Shown: positions 43,112 through 52,900, counted from the stretch's first letter. The stretch is 64,000 bases of DNA from Clostridia bacterium (GCA_017404985.1 JAFRBK010000009.1:123409-187408); one strand, 5' to 3'. Numbers and translations: made by a program. The notes: generated by a model from the letters alone, not told the origin.

Positions 43112-44047
43112 ATGAGCACAGTCAACCAAGTATCCTCCTTGCAGAGCAAAAAACTTCGTGACGGAATGATCAAATCCCGGAAAACCAGGATTGGGGATCT
43201 GGTTATTGCTTTCATCTGCCTGATCGCGATGATGCTCTGTCTGATTCCGATGGTCCACGTACTGGCCTGCAGCCTTTCTTCTGCTGACGCGCTGGTTCGG
43301 AACGATGTGTTCCTGTGGCCCAAAGGATGGAACGTGGAAGCATACCACACCGTACTGACGACCGAGAAATACGTTCGCAGTCTTGGCTGGACGGCGATTC
43401 TGACGATCGGATGCACGCTGCTGTCCCTATCGCTGACCATCTGCACCGCATATCCGTTGATCTATCCCAACCTCCGGGGCGGGAAAGTGATCAATTTCAT
43501 TATCCTGTTTACCATGTATTTCAGCGCCGGGACAATTCCGTCCTATATTTTGCTGAATAACCTGAACATTCTGAATACGCCGTGGGCTTTGATCCTGCCA
43601 AACTGCATCGGTGTGTTCAATGTAATCATCATGCGGAGCTTTTTCTTCGGCGTGCCGGACAGCCTGCGGGAAGCGGCGGAAATCGACGGCGCGGGCCCGA
43701 TTCGGGTGCTCCTCAAGGTGTATCTGCCGCTGAGCCTGCCTGTGCTGGCGACCCTGGCTCTATTCTATGCCGTAGGCCGCTGGAATGGCTTCTCCGACGC
43801 ACTGATGTACCTGAAAAAGAGCGAGAGCGAAAAGTACTGGCCTATCCAGCTGCTGCTATACAACGTGATCAAGAATTCCACGCAGACCAGCGAACAGGTA
43901 GCCCAGGAAGGCTTTTTCAACAACGGTGTATCCAAGACGATTCAGATGGCAACCGTTATGTTTGCCACAGTACCGATTCTGCTGGTTTATCCCTGGCTGC
44001 AACGCTACTTTGTGACAGGCGTCACGATCGGCGCTGTGAAGGGATAA
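43112..44047 (+). CDS. Sugar ABC importer permease (YtcP/LplC type), operon 1
   Basis: A 311-aa partner permease. Hydrophobic helices begin at residue 29 (LVIAFICLIAMMLCLIPMVH), and the EAA loop is SLREAAEIDGAGPIRVLLKV. The C-terminus PWLQRYFVTGVTIGAVKG is typical of the YtcP/LplC group. AAGGAGG is eight bases before the ATG, and 13 bases separate it from the previous gene. Confidence 0.92.
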   Translation: MSTVNQVSSLQSKKLRDGMIKSRKTRIGDLVIAFICLIAMMLCLIPMVHVLACSLSSADALVRNDVFLWPKGWNVEAYHTVLTTEKYVRSLGWTAILTIGCTLLSLSLTICTAYPLIYPNLRGGKVINFIILFTMYFSAGTIPSYILLNNLNILNTPWALILPNCIGVFNVIIMRSFFFGVPDSLREAAEIDGAGPIRVLLKVYLPLSLPVLATLALFYAVGRWNGFSDALMYLKKSESEKYWPIQLLLYNVIKNSTQTSEQVAQEGFFNNGVSKTIQMATVMFATVPILLVYPWLQRYFVTGVTIGAVKG

Positions 44048-44105
44048 GACATTCAGGAAGAAATTTGCCGCCGATGGCGGTAAAGATAAAAAAGGAGGAA
44101 TGACC

Positions 44106-45719
44106 ATGAAACGTATCCTGTCCCTGGTTCTGGTGCTGGCTTTGGTAGCCGCTATGGGCATCTCCACCGCGTTTGCGGCGGACGACGGCTTTGTAGACGG
44201 CAGGTTTACCGAAACCCGTCACATCAAGGTGGAAATCTTCAACCGCAACAACGACGGCGGAAGCGATCCCACCAACAACCCTTTCACCGAGTACATCAAG
44301 AAGGGCATGCTTGAAAAGTACAACGTGGAAGTGGAATACGTATCCGTTGGCCGTTGGTCCGAAGTAGATGACATCAACAATCTGCTGGCTACCGGCGATG
44401 CTCCCGACGTGTGCGTAACCTACAGCTATCCCACGATCCTGACATTCGCCGACATGGGCGGTGTTATCGACATGAACCCCTATCTGACTGAGTACAAAGA
44501 CCAGCTGGGCGACCTGTGGGCGCTGCTGGAGGACTACAACATCTATTATGACCAGAATCCCGAAACCAAGAGCGTGTGGGCCATCGAAGCGGTTCTGGCT
44601 GACCGTGCCCGCCTGAATACCTTCATCCGCAAGGATTGGCTGGACAAGCTGGGCCTGGCCCTGCCGACCACCGAAGAAGAGTTCTACAACTGCCTGGTTG
44701 CTTTCCGCGACAACGCTGAAACCCTGCTGGGCGCCGACGCTGACAAGATGGTGCCCTATTCCACCTCCACCGATATCGGCTGGCGGAACGACCTGCTGAG
44801 CATCAGCAAGGTGCCGGAAAACGTTGATGACGCGACTCTGTATGTTTATGGCTACGATGATCGCCACCTGCTCTATCCGAGCTACAAGGAAGGCATCCGC
44901 GTACTGAACAAGTGGTACAACGAAGGCCTCGTCTGGAAAGATTTCGGCCTGTACACCGACAGCACCGCTGAAGACGACATGATGAAAGCTGGCTATGTCG
45001 GTGCGTTCATCCACAACTGGGACTATCCTTTCCGCAACAACGACGACTCCATCGAAGCGAATCTGGTTCGGAACGTGGGCCCCGATGCTGCCTTCGTGGC
45101 GGTTGACTGCTTCAAGAATGACGCCGGCATCACCCGGAAGTATCTGGCGGACCGGATCGACCGGAAAGTCTTCTTCCCGGCGACCAACAAAGAGCCTCTG
45201 GCTTCCCTGCTGTATGTGAACTTCATTTCCAACGCGGAAACGATCAAGTTCCTGCAGACCGGCAAAGAAGGCGTGAACCATGAAATCACCGCTGACGGCG
45301 CCTATAAGACGCTGGCGGCTACTGGCGAATGGGTCATGAACTCCGGCATGAACATCGACTACACCATCACCGTGAACGGCCTGTATCTGGGCGAAGCGAC
45401 GGACGCCTCCCGCGCTCTGAACTACTCCTCTGTTCCCGCTGAAATCGTGGTGGGCGCACATGAAGCTGCTATCGCGAACGGCCGGACAGCGAAGCACTAC
45501 AACGTGGGCGACATCACGGCTGAGACCGATGTCGGCACCAGCCTGACTTCCAAGAGAGACGCCCTGCTGACCCAGGCTGTATCCGCTTCTGTGGATCAGT
45601 TTGACGCAGTGTACGATGCCGGCATGGCCGATTACCTGGCTTCCGGCGGACAGGCGATTATCGACGAGCGTGCAGAAAAACTGCAGGCTGTATACGGCGA
45701 AGCTCCCGCTGCCCAGTAA
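44106..45719 (+). CDS. Extracellular sugar-binding protein, operon 1
   Basis: A 537-aa solute-binding protein of the large LplA/YtcQ group. The signal peptide (MKRILSLVLVLALVAAMGIS, cleavage after TAFA) has no lipobox cysteine, so it is predicted to be secreted free or held by another means, which is odd for a Gram-positive importer. Mature landmarks are FNRNNDGGSDPTNNPFTEYI, LLATGDAPDVCVTYSYPT and RKDWLDKLGLALPTTEEEFY. The ATG at 44106 is eight bases behind AAGGAGG. The high, regular GC-rich codon use suggests strong expression. Confidence 0.92.
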   Translation: MKRILSLVLVLALVAAMGISTAFAADDGFVDGRFTETRHIKVEIFNRNNDGGSDPTNNPFTEYIKKGMLEKYNVEVEYVSVGRWSEVDDINNLLATGDAPDVCVTYSYPTILTFADMGGVIDMNPYLTEYKDQLGDLWALLEDYNIYYDQNPETKSVWAIEAVLADRARLNTFIRKDWLDKLGLALPTTEEEFYNCLVAFRDNAETLLGADADKMVPYSTSTDIGWRNDLLSISKVPENVDDATLYVYGYDDRHLLYPSYKEGIRVLNKWYNEGLVWKDFGLYTDSTAEDDMMKAGYVGAFIHNWDYPFRNNDDSIEANLVRNVGPDAAFVAVDCFKNDAGITRKYLADRIDRKVFFPATNKEPLASLLYVNFISNAETIKFLQTGKEGVNHEITADGAYKTLAATGEWVMNSGMNIDYTITVNGLYLGEATDASRALNYSSVPAEIVVGAHEAAIANGRTAKHYNVGDITAETDVGTSLTSKRDALLTQAVSASVDQFDAVYDAGMADYLASGGQAIIDERAEKLQAVYGEAPAAQ

Positions 45720-45738
45720 TCCCTACAGAATTCCCATC

Positions 45739-45770
45739 AAAGGGGAGAGCCTTCGGCTCTCCCCTTTATT
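45739..45770 (+). terminator. Terminator after binding protein 1
   Basis: AAAGGGGAGAGC (45739-45750) pairs with GCTCTCCCCTTT (45756-45767) around a CTTCG loop; T-rich bases follow. It separates the importer operon from the AraC gene, perhaps with read-through. Confidence 0.85.
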
Positions 45771-45809
45771 CGGACAGGTTCATTGACAGATGAGGCGGGA
45801 GGAATTCGC

Positions 45810-46697
45810 GTGCCTGAAGAGGAACTCCATTCTCCCTTTTCTCCCATGGAGGAGAAACAGCAGGGATATGAAGCCCATTATGTATTCAGCGACCACATGA
45901 CAATTACACAGTACCACTGCCATGATTACTATGAAATCTATCTTCATTTGCATGGCGGGCAGTATATGGGACTGGACGACAAGCTTTATCTGCTTAAACC
46001 AAACCATTTATTCATTCTGCCTCCGTTTACCATGCACGGCCTGAGCTGCACAGAGGAAATGCATGGATATGAACGCGCCTATCTGAACATTTCTCCGGAA
46101 GTGATGAAAACACTGGGGTGCGGGCAGATTGAGCTGGATCGTTTCTTTCAGACACAGGCAGCAAAAGGCCAGAATACATTTCAACTCACAGATGGCGATA
46201 GTAACCGACTGGTCAATTGGATTCGGCTTCTGAAAGAAAATGAAAAAAAACCTAAAAACGCGGTTTCACGCCTTCAGGATTATACCTGGCTTATGAATGC
46301 CATGAACCTGATCTGCCAGACTATGGGCAGTGCGGAAGCAGTGGAGGGGACGGAGGTTTCCAACAGCGTGATCCAGAATGTGCTGGCGTACATCAACAAC
46401 AACTACAACCAGACGATCCGGATCAGTGAGCTGGCGAAGCGCTTCGGGATCAGCGAATCCTACCTGAGCCATGAGTTTTCCCGGTTTACGCGGCGAAGCA
46501 TTTATGAATACATCCTGTATCGCCGGATTATGCTGGCCCGCCAGATGATGCTGAAGGACACTTCCCTGAATACGATCGCGTATCAGTGCGGATTCAACGA
46601 TTATTCCAATTTCCTGCGGTCCTTTACCAAGATGGTCGGCGTTTCGCCGAGCCAATACCGGAAGCAGCTGAGGCGATTCCGGAACCTGGAGGGATGA
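45810..46697 (+). CDS. AraC-family regulator, likely of ABC operon 1
   Basis: A 295-aa regulator. A cupin sensor (ITQYHCHDYYEIYLHLHGGQ, LFILPPFTMHGL) is followed by an AraC DNA-binding domain at about 185-285 (IRISELAKRFGISESYLSHE, LNTIAYQCGFNDYSNFLRSF, then GVSPSQYRKQ). I start it at GTG 45810, eight bases behind GGGAGG; a TTG at 45783 lacks a site. It follows the importer genes in the same direction, which fits local control, including the inverted repeats at 42044-42085. Confidence 0.88.
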   Translation: MPEEELHSPFSPMEEKQQGYEAHYVFSDHMTITQYHCHDYYEIYLHLHGGQYMGLDDKLYLLKPNHLFILPPFTMHGLSCTEEMHGYERAYLNISPEVMKTLGCGQIELDRFFQTQAAKGQNTFQLTDGDSNRLVNWIRLLKENEKKPKNAVSRLQDYTWLMNAMNLICQTMGSAEAVEGTEVSNSVIQNVLAYINNNYNQTIRISELAKRFGISESYLSHEFSRFTRRSIYEYILYRRIMLARQMMLKDTSLNTIAYQCGFNDYSNFLRSFTKMVGVSPSQYRKQLRRFRNLEG

Positions 46698-46700
46698 CAG

Positions 46701-46732
46701 AAAAAAGTGTGCCGGCCCGGTTGGGCCGGCAC
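46701..46732 (-). terminator. Terminator of the GH31 gene
   Basis: GTGCCGGCCC (46709-46718) and GGGCCGGCAC (46723-46732) form a 10-bp stem with a GGTT loop; on the reverse strand T6 follows. It starts four bases after the GH31 stop. Confidence 0.85.
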
Positions 46733-46735
46733 TGC

Positions 46736-49276
46736 TTACATGCCGATCAGGTCAAAGACTTCGAAGCTGATCAGGACGTCATGGTCTTTTTTCGGATTGG
46801 GGTATTTTATCTGGACGGATTTCAGGGTCTGGCTGTAATACCAGCCGGTTTCCGCAGCTTCAAACTTTTTCCTGTGCAGGAAATGGGGGATGGTTTTCCC
46901 GTCCAGCAGGACATAGAACGGGGATTTTTCCCTATGAACGACGTCCAGGCGGATTACTTCAACAGATGTCGGATAAGTTCCTTCATGGGTGAAGCGAACC
47001 AGGGTCCGGTCGCTGGCGGCCACGCTGATCTGCGTTTTCAGGAAACAACCCTTCAGGTAATCATTGGAGACGCCGTCATCCTCATACAGGGTAAAGGAAG
47101 CATCCGTATCCGGCACCAGGAGCAGGTCCAGCGAGGTGGTCCGATCCTTCATGAGGCTGGTCAGGCGGTTGCCGGACATGGGAATAATGGCGCCGGACCG
47201 GATAAAGAGGGGAATATCCGCCAGGGTGACGGGAACATCGACCGTTTGGCCCGGTTCAAACCGTTCCCTGGTGCGGAAATCATACCAGCCTTCCCGGGCA
47301 TCTGGCAGCATCGGCAGATAAACCGGGCGGACTTTCTGGCCCTTCTCGACCACATTCGCAACCAGCATGCTGTCGCCAAACATGAATTCCACACCTTCCC
47401 GATAGGTGGCAGGATCCTGCTGGAAGGCGCTGAACAGTGCCTCCATGATCGGCAGCCCGGTTTCATAAGCCCGGCGTTCCAGCGAATAAAGATACGGGCT
47501 CAGTCGATAGCGCAGGCTGATCGCATCGCGGACCAGATGCTTGACGCCGCTGTACATCCAGGGCTCGGTGACCGTATTGTCTGTATTGGTAGAGTGAATG
47601 GAGAGGCGGGGGAAGAAGATGCCGTTCTGGACCCACCGGACAAACAGCTCTTCCTCCGGCGCTGGACCGTAGAAACCGCCCACATCGCAGCCATGGTTGG
47701 CCACCCCGGAAAGCCCCATGCCGAGAATGGTGGCGATATTATACCGAAGGGTTTCCCAGCAGGTCAGGTTATCACCGGCCCAGACCTGGGCATAACGCTG
47801 GATGCCGGCATGGCCCGAACGGCAGACCGTATAGGGCCGCACATTCCCGTAATACTCGGTGATTGCATCATCGGAAAGCTTGCACATCAGATTGGACATG
47901 ACCGCTTTGACCACGCCGATGGTGGTTTCTTTTCCTTCGCCGCAGACCACCGCATCCTTATCCACCATGGAATCATACTCACAGTTATCGTTCCAGATGG
48001 ATTCGCAGCCGTACTTCAGCAGAGCTTCCTTAATATAGTTTTTCCAGTGCTCACGGACTTCGGGATTGGTATAATCCACGAAGACGCCCCGGCCGCCCCA
48101 CCAGGAGCCGACGCCGCAACCGTTGAAGCTGCCCGGGGAACCTTCAGGGAGCGCGGGATCCGCCTTGATGAACATTCGCTTGTCCATCATTTCCTGCAGC
48201 AGGGGATGTACCAGGAGCATTCCGGGCTTGATATTCGGGGAAACCACGATGCCCCGCTTTTTCATTTCCGAGAACCAGGCGGCGGGATCCCTGAAGCGCT
48301 GATAGTTCCAGGTGAAGGTGCAGCGCTTGATGCCCTCGGGCGTATCCACCGCGCAATAACCGGAGGAAAGCTGGAAACCATCCACGGGGATATCTTCCTC
48401 TCGGGTCGTATCAATAAAATCCAGGATGGCCTGGTCACAATCGGCAGGCAATTCAGGATAATACATCGAGGAACCGAGATATCCCAGGGCAGCCTTGGGG
48501 AGCAGGGCGGATTTCCCCGTCAGGTCGGTATAACGGGTGATGATTTCCCGGATGGAAGGACCGGCAATCAGGAAAAGGTCTATATCGCCGGCGTCTGCCG
48601 TGTAAGTGGCATAGCGGTGCCAGTAATTCCGCTTCTCCTTTCCCAGATTGAAGGTGCATTCCGCGGTATTATGGTAAAAATATCCGACGGCCTTCTTCGT
48701 ATCCCCCTGGAGACGGATGAAGAAGGGAATATGCTTATATAAGGAATCCGTCTTCTGCGGGTCATAGCCCATCGCGTCTCCGGGGGCCATGCTGAGAAGG
48801 CATTGCGCCTTATCAATCTCACCCGATTTTTCCCCGAAACCGTAGAAATGGTCGTCCGCTTCAATGCGGATCGTATGCATCCGGCGGCGGTTACTGTCCT
48901 CCCGGTAGCAGAGGTCGGGGATATCCTCATGGATCAGCGTGCCGTCCCGGTCAAACACGGAAAGGTAAAATGGGTGCTTATGCACGACCACCCGGAGGCA
49001 GTTGCCCCGGATCACCGCTTCCTGCTCCCCGTCTTCCAGCTCGGCCGCGGCCGTTTCCACCCGGCGGCGCTCAGACCCCAGAAAAGCATCCGTACGGGAG
49101 GGCCAGGCGGTCATGACCAGGCTGTAGGATGCTTCATCCCAGTCACCATCAAAGCCGGCACGAATCCGAAGAATATCATCCGTCAGAAACCAGAGGCGGA
49201 TTTCCGCACCGTCGGCGGCAATCGAAAAGAAATTGTCCTGACGGGTGACAGATCCGGCCTGATAACACACTTTCAT
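46736..49276 (-). CDS. GH31 glycosidase (alpha-glucosidase/xylosidase family)
   Basis: An 846-aa cytosolic enzyme, with no signal peptide. The GH31 barrel has the nucleophile aspartate in CESIWNDNCEYD and the acid/base aspartate in YAQVWAGDNLTCWETL. The family histidine block FWGG is altered to GANHGCDVGGFYG. The N-terminal beta domain carries FYGFGEKSG, and the C-terminal domains start at VYLPMLPDAREGWYDF. These enzymes release glucose or xylose, or transfer it, from alpha-linked sugars; the exact substrate is not evident. It lies between two ABC importers and reads the opposite way. Confidence 0.93.
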   Translation of the reverse strand: MKVCYQAGSVTRQDNFFSIAADGAEIRLWFLTDDILRIRAGFDGDWDEASYSLVMTAWPSRTDAFLGSERRRVETAAAELEDGEQEAVIRGNCLRVVVHKHPFYLSVFDRDGTLIHEDIPDLCYREDSNRRRMHTIRIEADDHFYGFGEKSGEIDKAQCLLSMAPGDAMGYDPQKTDSLYKHIPFFIRLQGDTKKAVGYFYHNTAECTFNLGKEKRNYWHRYATYTADAGDIDLFLIAGPSIREIITRYTDLTGKSALLPKAALGYLGSSMYYPELPADCDQAILDFIDTTREEDIPVDGFQLSSGYCAVDTPEGIKRCTFTWNYQRFRDPAAWFSEMKKRGIVVSPNIKPGMLLVHPLLQEMMDKRMFIKADPALPEGSPGSFNGCGVGSWWGGRGVFVDYTNPEVREHWKNYIKEALLKYGCESIWNDNCEYDSMVDKDAVVCGEGKETTIGVVKAVMSNLMCKLSDDAITEYYGNVRPYTVCRSGHAGIQRYAQVWAGDNLTCWETLRYNIATILGMGLSGVANHGCDVGGFYGPAPEEELFVRWVQNGIFFPRLSIHSTNTDNTVTEPWMYSGVKHLVRDAISLRYRLSPYLYSLERRAYETGLPIMEALFSAFQQDPATYREGVEFMFGDSMLVANVVEKGQKVRPVYLPMLPDAREGWYDFRTRERFEPGQTVDVPVTLADIPLFIRSGAIIPMSGNRLTSLMKDRTTSLDLLLVPDTDASFTLYEDDGVSNDYLKGCFLKTQISVAASDRTLVRFTHEGTYPTSVEVIRLDVVHREKSPFYVLLDGKTIPHFLHRKKFEAAETGWYYSQTLKSVQIKYPNPKKDHDVLISFEVFDLIGM

Positions 49277-49379
49277 CTTTTTTCACTCCTGTTTCATCGA
49301 TGTTGCCTTTTGCCCGTAAGATTCCTGGACGCAGGCGGCATGGCTGGTTCAATTCATTATTCGATTGCTTCTGCCCTTT

Positions 49380-49408
49380 ACTATATCAAAAAAAGGAAAC
49401 AATCACAA
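49380..49408 (-). promoter_or_regulatory. Sigma-A promoter of the GH31 gene
   Basis: On the reverse strand, TTGTGA (49403-49408) and TATAGT (49380-49385) with a 17-bp spacer, about 100 bases before the ATG. Confidence 0.65.
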
Positions 49409-49503
49409 CCGGAAAATCCGCCGGGCGCGGAAGCGGGCCGACCAAAAGCCTGCAAGAGCGGAGCCGAAGCGGCGAAATCGGAACCGAATCGGCGAATGCA
49501 TTC

Positions 49504-49532
49504 TTGACAGCGCCGGCTCAAAATTGTATAAT
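49504..49532 (+). promoter_or_regulatory. Consensus sigma-A promoter of ABC operon 2
   Basis: TTGACA (49504-49509) and TATAAT (49527-49532) with a 17-bp spacer: a full match to consensus. The leader is about 95 nt. Such strength implies high expression unless repressed. Confidence 0.9.
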
Positions 49533-49632
49533 CATGGCAACACAACTGATTCGTTTACCACACAATTCCGTGAACGGGTCGGTGCAAATGTTCCCCAAAT
49601 GGATACCCAAAAAGAATAAGGAGGATCCCTGC

Positions 49633-50964
49633 ATGAAAAAACTGTTTGCCCTTCTCCTGGTTTTGGCCATGGTTCTGGCCCTGATTCCCGCTTCCGCCGA
49701 ACTGAAAGTCGGCACCTATGATCCCGCTTCCGCCGGCGATGTGGAGCTGAGCTTCGGCTGGTGGGGCAACCAGGTCCGCGACGCTGCCACCCTGGATGCC
49801 ATGAACTTCTTCAGTGAGAACTATCCGAATGTGAAATTCAACCCCAATGCCCAGGGCTGGAACGACTACTGGGCCCTGATGAGCACCTATGCTTCCAACA
49901 ATGACCTGCCCGACCTGATGCAGCAGGACTACGCCTACCTGCAGCAGTGGGTGGAAGCCGGCGATCTGCTGGACCTGACCCCCTATGTGGAAAGCGGCGC
50001 CCTGGACGTTTCCGGCATCTCCGAGAACATCCTGAACAGCGGCAAGGTCGGCGACGGCCTGTACGCCATCTGCGCCGGCGTGAATGCTCCCGCGCTGCTG
50101 TACAACAAGACCCTGACCGACTCCATGGATATCACCGTGCCGGACAACATCACCTGGGAACAGTTCGAAGAGATTTCCCGCAAGATCTATGAAGCCCGTG
50201 GCATCGGCGTGATCTACGGCGACGGCAACTCCGAGAACCACATCACCTACTACGCCCGCGGCCTGGGCCATCAGGCACTGTGGGATGCCAACGGCACTAC
50301 GCTGACCGTGGAATAAGCCACCGGCTACTATGCCCGCCTGATGCAGGGCATCCAGGAAGGCTGGCTGTACGACAATGACCGGATTGCCAACGTGGAAGCC
50401 AGCAACATCGTTTCCCATCCGCTGGTATTCGGCGCGACCGATTCTTCCCGTACCTGGTGCGCATTCGCCTTCTCCAACCAGCTGGCTGCCTTCGCGAGCG
50501 CCGCTGCCGCCGACAACATTGAGCTGGGCATCACCTCCTGGGCCAGCGCGAATCCCCAGGCGTCCAACTATATGAAGCCCGGTCAGTTCTTCTCCGTGAC
50601 CACGGACAGCAAGAACCCCGACCTGGCGGTTGCCTTCCTGAACTACCTGATCAACGACCCGCAGGCCAACATCAAGCTGCGCGCCGAACGCGGGATCCCC
50701 GCCAACAGTGCTGTAGCCGCTGAAATCGCGGACGCCGTGAACGAGATTGACCCCACCTACGGAACCGCCGCCGCTTACCTGGCCAAGGTTGAGCAGTGCT
50801 CTTCCGCGATCTTCCCGCCGCTGCCCGCCTATGCCGGCACGGCCAACGATGACATCATCAAGCGCCTGTCTGACGAAGTGCTGGTCAAGAATCCTTCCAT
50901 CACCGCTGAACAGGCCGGCGAAGATTTCGTGAACTCTGTCAACGATCTGGCTGCGAGCTACTGA
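49633..50964 (+). pseudogene. Sugar-binding protein of ABC operon 2, interrupted by one in-frame TAA
   Basis: The reading frame is open from the ATG at 49633 (TAAGGAGG eight bases upstream) to TGA at 50962, except for one TAA at 50314-50316. No frameshift is present: ...TTLTVE, stop, ATGYYARLMQGIQEGWLYDN continues in the same frame. The whole would be a 443-residue family 1 solute-binding protein. Its signal peptide MKKLFALLLVLAMVLALIPA ends at SAE and has no lipobox. A GAA to TAA change (G to T) is the simplest cause. Everything else in the operon is intact and codon use stays normal after the stop. It is therefore a very recent mutation, a sequencing error or, less likely, read-through. Confidence 0.88.
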
Positions 50965-51001
50965 TCGAACGCTTCATGAAGAACGCTTAACGGTCCATTC
51001 G

Positions 51002-51033
51002 AAAGGAGGGCGCCCTCTGGACGCCCTCTTTTC
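51002..51033 (+). terminator. Attenuating hairpin between binding protein and permease genes
   Basis: GAGGGCG (51006-51012) and CGCCCTC (51022-51028) form a 7-bp GC stem, extended by A/T pairs, followed by T4 then CTTCC. Such partial terminators after a binding-protein gene keep permease levels lower. Confidence 0.65.
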
Positions 51034-51063
51034 TTCCATTCTGAATAAGGAGGGGACGCCGCC

Positions 51064-51990
51064 TTGTCGACCAAAAGTATCCGCCAGAACAGGTCATCCT
51101 TCAACGCGTGGGTAAACAAGGAGTCCACGGCCGGTTTCATCTTCAGCCTGCCGTTTATTCTGGGCTTTCTCATGTTCATGGCCATCCCCATGGGGCTGAG
51201 CCTGTATTATTCCTTCTGCAAATACGACATTCAGACCGCGCCGCAATGGATCGGCCTGGACAACTATATCCGCATTTTCACCAAGGATACGGTCTTTACC
51301 AAGGCGCTGGGCGTTACCTGCTACTTCGCGTTGGTCGGGACGCCGCTGAAGGTGATTTTTGCGCTGATTGTTGCCCTGATTCTGAACCACAAGTCCAAAG
51401 CCATCGGCCTGTACCGGGCGGTGTATTACCTGCCTTCGATTATCGGCGGATCCGTCGCGGTGGCCATTCTGTGGCGCAGGGTGTTCGAATCCAACGGAAC
51501 CCTGAATGCCATCCTGTCCAAAGTGTTTCCGGGCATGGCCGGCTACAACTGGTTCAGCGAGGGTCCGGCCATCTGGGTTCTGATTATCCTGACCGTGTGG
51601 CAGTTCGGCTCCTCCATGCTGATCTTCCTCTCCTCCCTGAAGCAGATTCCCAAGGAACTGTATGAGGCGGCGGACGTGGACGGCGCAACCAAATTCCATC
51701 AGTTCTGGACCGTGACCCTGCCGCTGCTGACCCCGACGATTTTCTTTAACCTGGTGCAGCAGACAATCAACTCCTTCCTGGCTTTCACCCAGTCCAAGCT
51801 GATTACCAACGGCGCGCCGCGGAACTCTACGCTGTTCTACACCGTATACCAGTACAACAAAGCGTTTCCTGCATCCGGAAAGAGCCAGATGGGTTACGCT
51901 TCCGCGTTGGCCTGGATTATGCTGATCATCGTTTCCCTGGTGACGGTTTTCCTCTTCTGGAGCAGAAAAAAATGGGTCTATGACGGCTGA
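51064..51990 (+). CDS. Sugar ABC importer permease (MalF/UgpA type), operon 2
   Basis: A 308-aa permease. Helix 1 is GFIFSLPFILGFLMFMAIPM, and the EAA loop is ELYEAADVDGATKFHQFWTV. The C-terminus ends in a helix and WSRKKWVYDG. The TTG start at 51064 follows AAGGAGGGG by about ten bases; no ATG with a ribosome site is available. It forms a heterodimer with the next gene's product. Confidence 0.92.
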   Translation: MSTKSIRQNRSSFNAWVNKESTAGFIFSLPFILGFLMFMAIPMGLSLYYSFCKYDIQTAPQWIGLDNYIRIFTKDTVFTKALGVTCYFALVGTPLKVIFALIVALILNHKSKAIGLYRAVYYLPSIIGGSVAVAILWRRVFESNGTLNAILSKVFPGMAGYNWFSEGPAIWVLIILTVWQFGSSMLIFLSSLKQIPKELYEAADVDGATKFHQFWTVTLPLLTPTIFFNLVQQTINSFLAFTQSKLITNGAPRNSTLFYTVYQYNKAFPASGKSQMGYASALAWIMLIIVSLVTVFLFWSRKKWVYDG

Positions 51991-52005
51991 GAAAGGAGAG
52001 GAAAG

Positions 52006-52848
52006 ATGATGAGCAAGAAAGTTAAAACCGTCGTGTTTCATGTGCTGGTATCCATCGGCGGGCTGATTATGGTCTATCCGCTCCTGTGGATGGTACTCAG
52101 CTCCTTCAAACCTACGGAAATGGTGCTCCCCACCTCCGGACAGCTGATTCCCACGACCTGGACGCTGGACAACTACGTGAACGGCTGGAAGGGCTTCATG
52201 GGCTACACCTTTGGCACCTTCTTCGGCAATTCCTTCCTGATTGCCTTCACTGCCACTTTCGGCACCCTGATTTCCTCCTCCTTTGTGGCCTACGCGCTGC
52301 AGCGGCTGCATTTCAGGGGGAAGAAGCTGATCTTCACGCTGGTGCTGTCCACGATGATGCTGCCGGCGCAGATCCTGATGATCCCGCAGTTCATGTGGTA
52401 CCGCCATCTGAACTGGGTGGGCACGTACTATCCGATGATCCTGCCTTACTTCTTCGCGATTCAGGGATTCTTCGTATACCTGATCATGAACTTTATCGGA
52501 GGCATCCCGAAGGATCTGGACGAATCCGCGAAGATCGACGGATGCTCCTACTACGGGACTTATTTCCGGATTATTCTGCCGCTGATCGTGCCAGCCCTGG
52601 TTACCTCCGCGATCTTCTCCTTCATCTGGCGCTGGGACGACTACCTGTCTGCACTGCTGTATGTGAACCGTGCCTACATGCGCCCGGTCTCGCTGGCTTT
52701 GCAGCTGTTCAGCGACCCGTCCTCCGGCTCGGACATCGGGTCCACCCTCGCCATGTCCACCCTTTCGATTATCCCTGCTACCATCATTTTCCTGATCTTC
52801 CAGAAATCCCTGGTGGAAGGGATTGCCACGACCGGTATCAAGGGATAA
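52006..52848 (+). CDS. Sugar ABC importer permease (MalG/UgpE type), operon 2
   Basis: A 280-aa partner permease. Helix 1 is VVFHVLVSIGGLIMVYPLLW, the family motif SSFKPTEMVLP follows, and the EAA loop is DLDESAKIDGCSYYGTYFRI. It ends VEGIATTGIKG, as usual for this group. AAAGGAGAGG precedes the two start ATGs (52006 and 52009). No ATPase gene follows; a strong terminator does. Confidence 0.92.
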   Translation: MMSKKVKTVVFHVLVSIGGLIMVYPLLWMVLSSFKPTEMVLPTSGQLIPTTWTLDNYVNGWKGFMGYTFGTFFGNSFLIAFTATFGTLISSSFVAYALQRLHFRGKKLIFTLVLSTMMLPAQILMIPQFMWYRHLNWVGTYYPMILPYFFAIQGFFVYLIMNFIGGIPKDLDESAKIDGCSYYGTYFRIILPLIVPALVTSAIFSFIWRWDDYLSALLYVNRAYMRPVSLALQLFSDPSSGSDIGSTLAMSTLSIIPATIIFLIFQKSLVEGIATTGIKG

Positions 52849-52862
52849 GCAACTGACATTCC

Positions 52863-52888
52863 GGGGCTGTGGAAGCAGCCCCTTTTTT
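52863..52888 (+). terminator. Terminator of ABC operon 2
   Basis: GGGGCTG (52863-52869) and CAGCCCC (52876-52882) with loop TGGAAG, then T6 (52883-52888). Confidence 0.92.
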
Positions 52889-52900
52889 CTTCAAAACATC

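Noticed and set aside
44022-45497. A 491-codon open frame on the - strand
   Set aside because: Opposite the first binding-protein gene; valine/histidine-rich shadow with no start signal.
46586-48742. A 718-codon open frame on the + strand
   Set aside because: Opposite the GH31 gene, overlaps the end of the AraC gene and has no ribosome site.
50314-50316. Alternative genetic code (TAA sense)
   Set aside because: TAA ends many intact genes in the window (for example 31681-31683, 45717-45719 and 52846-52848), so reassignment is not credible.
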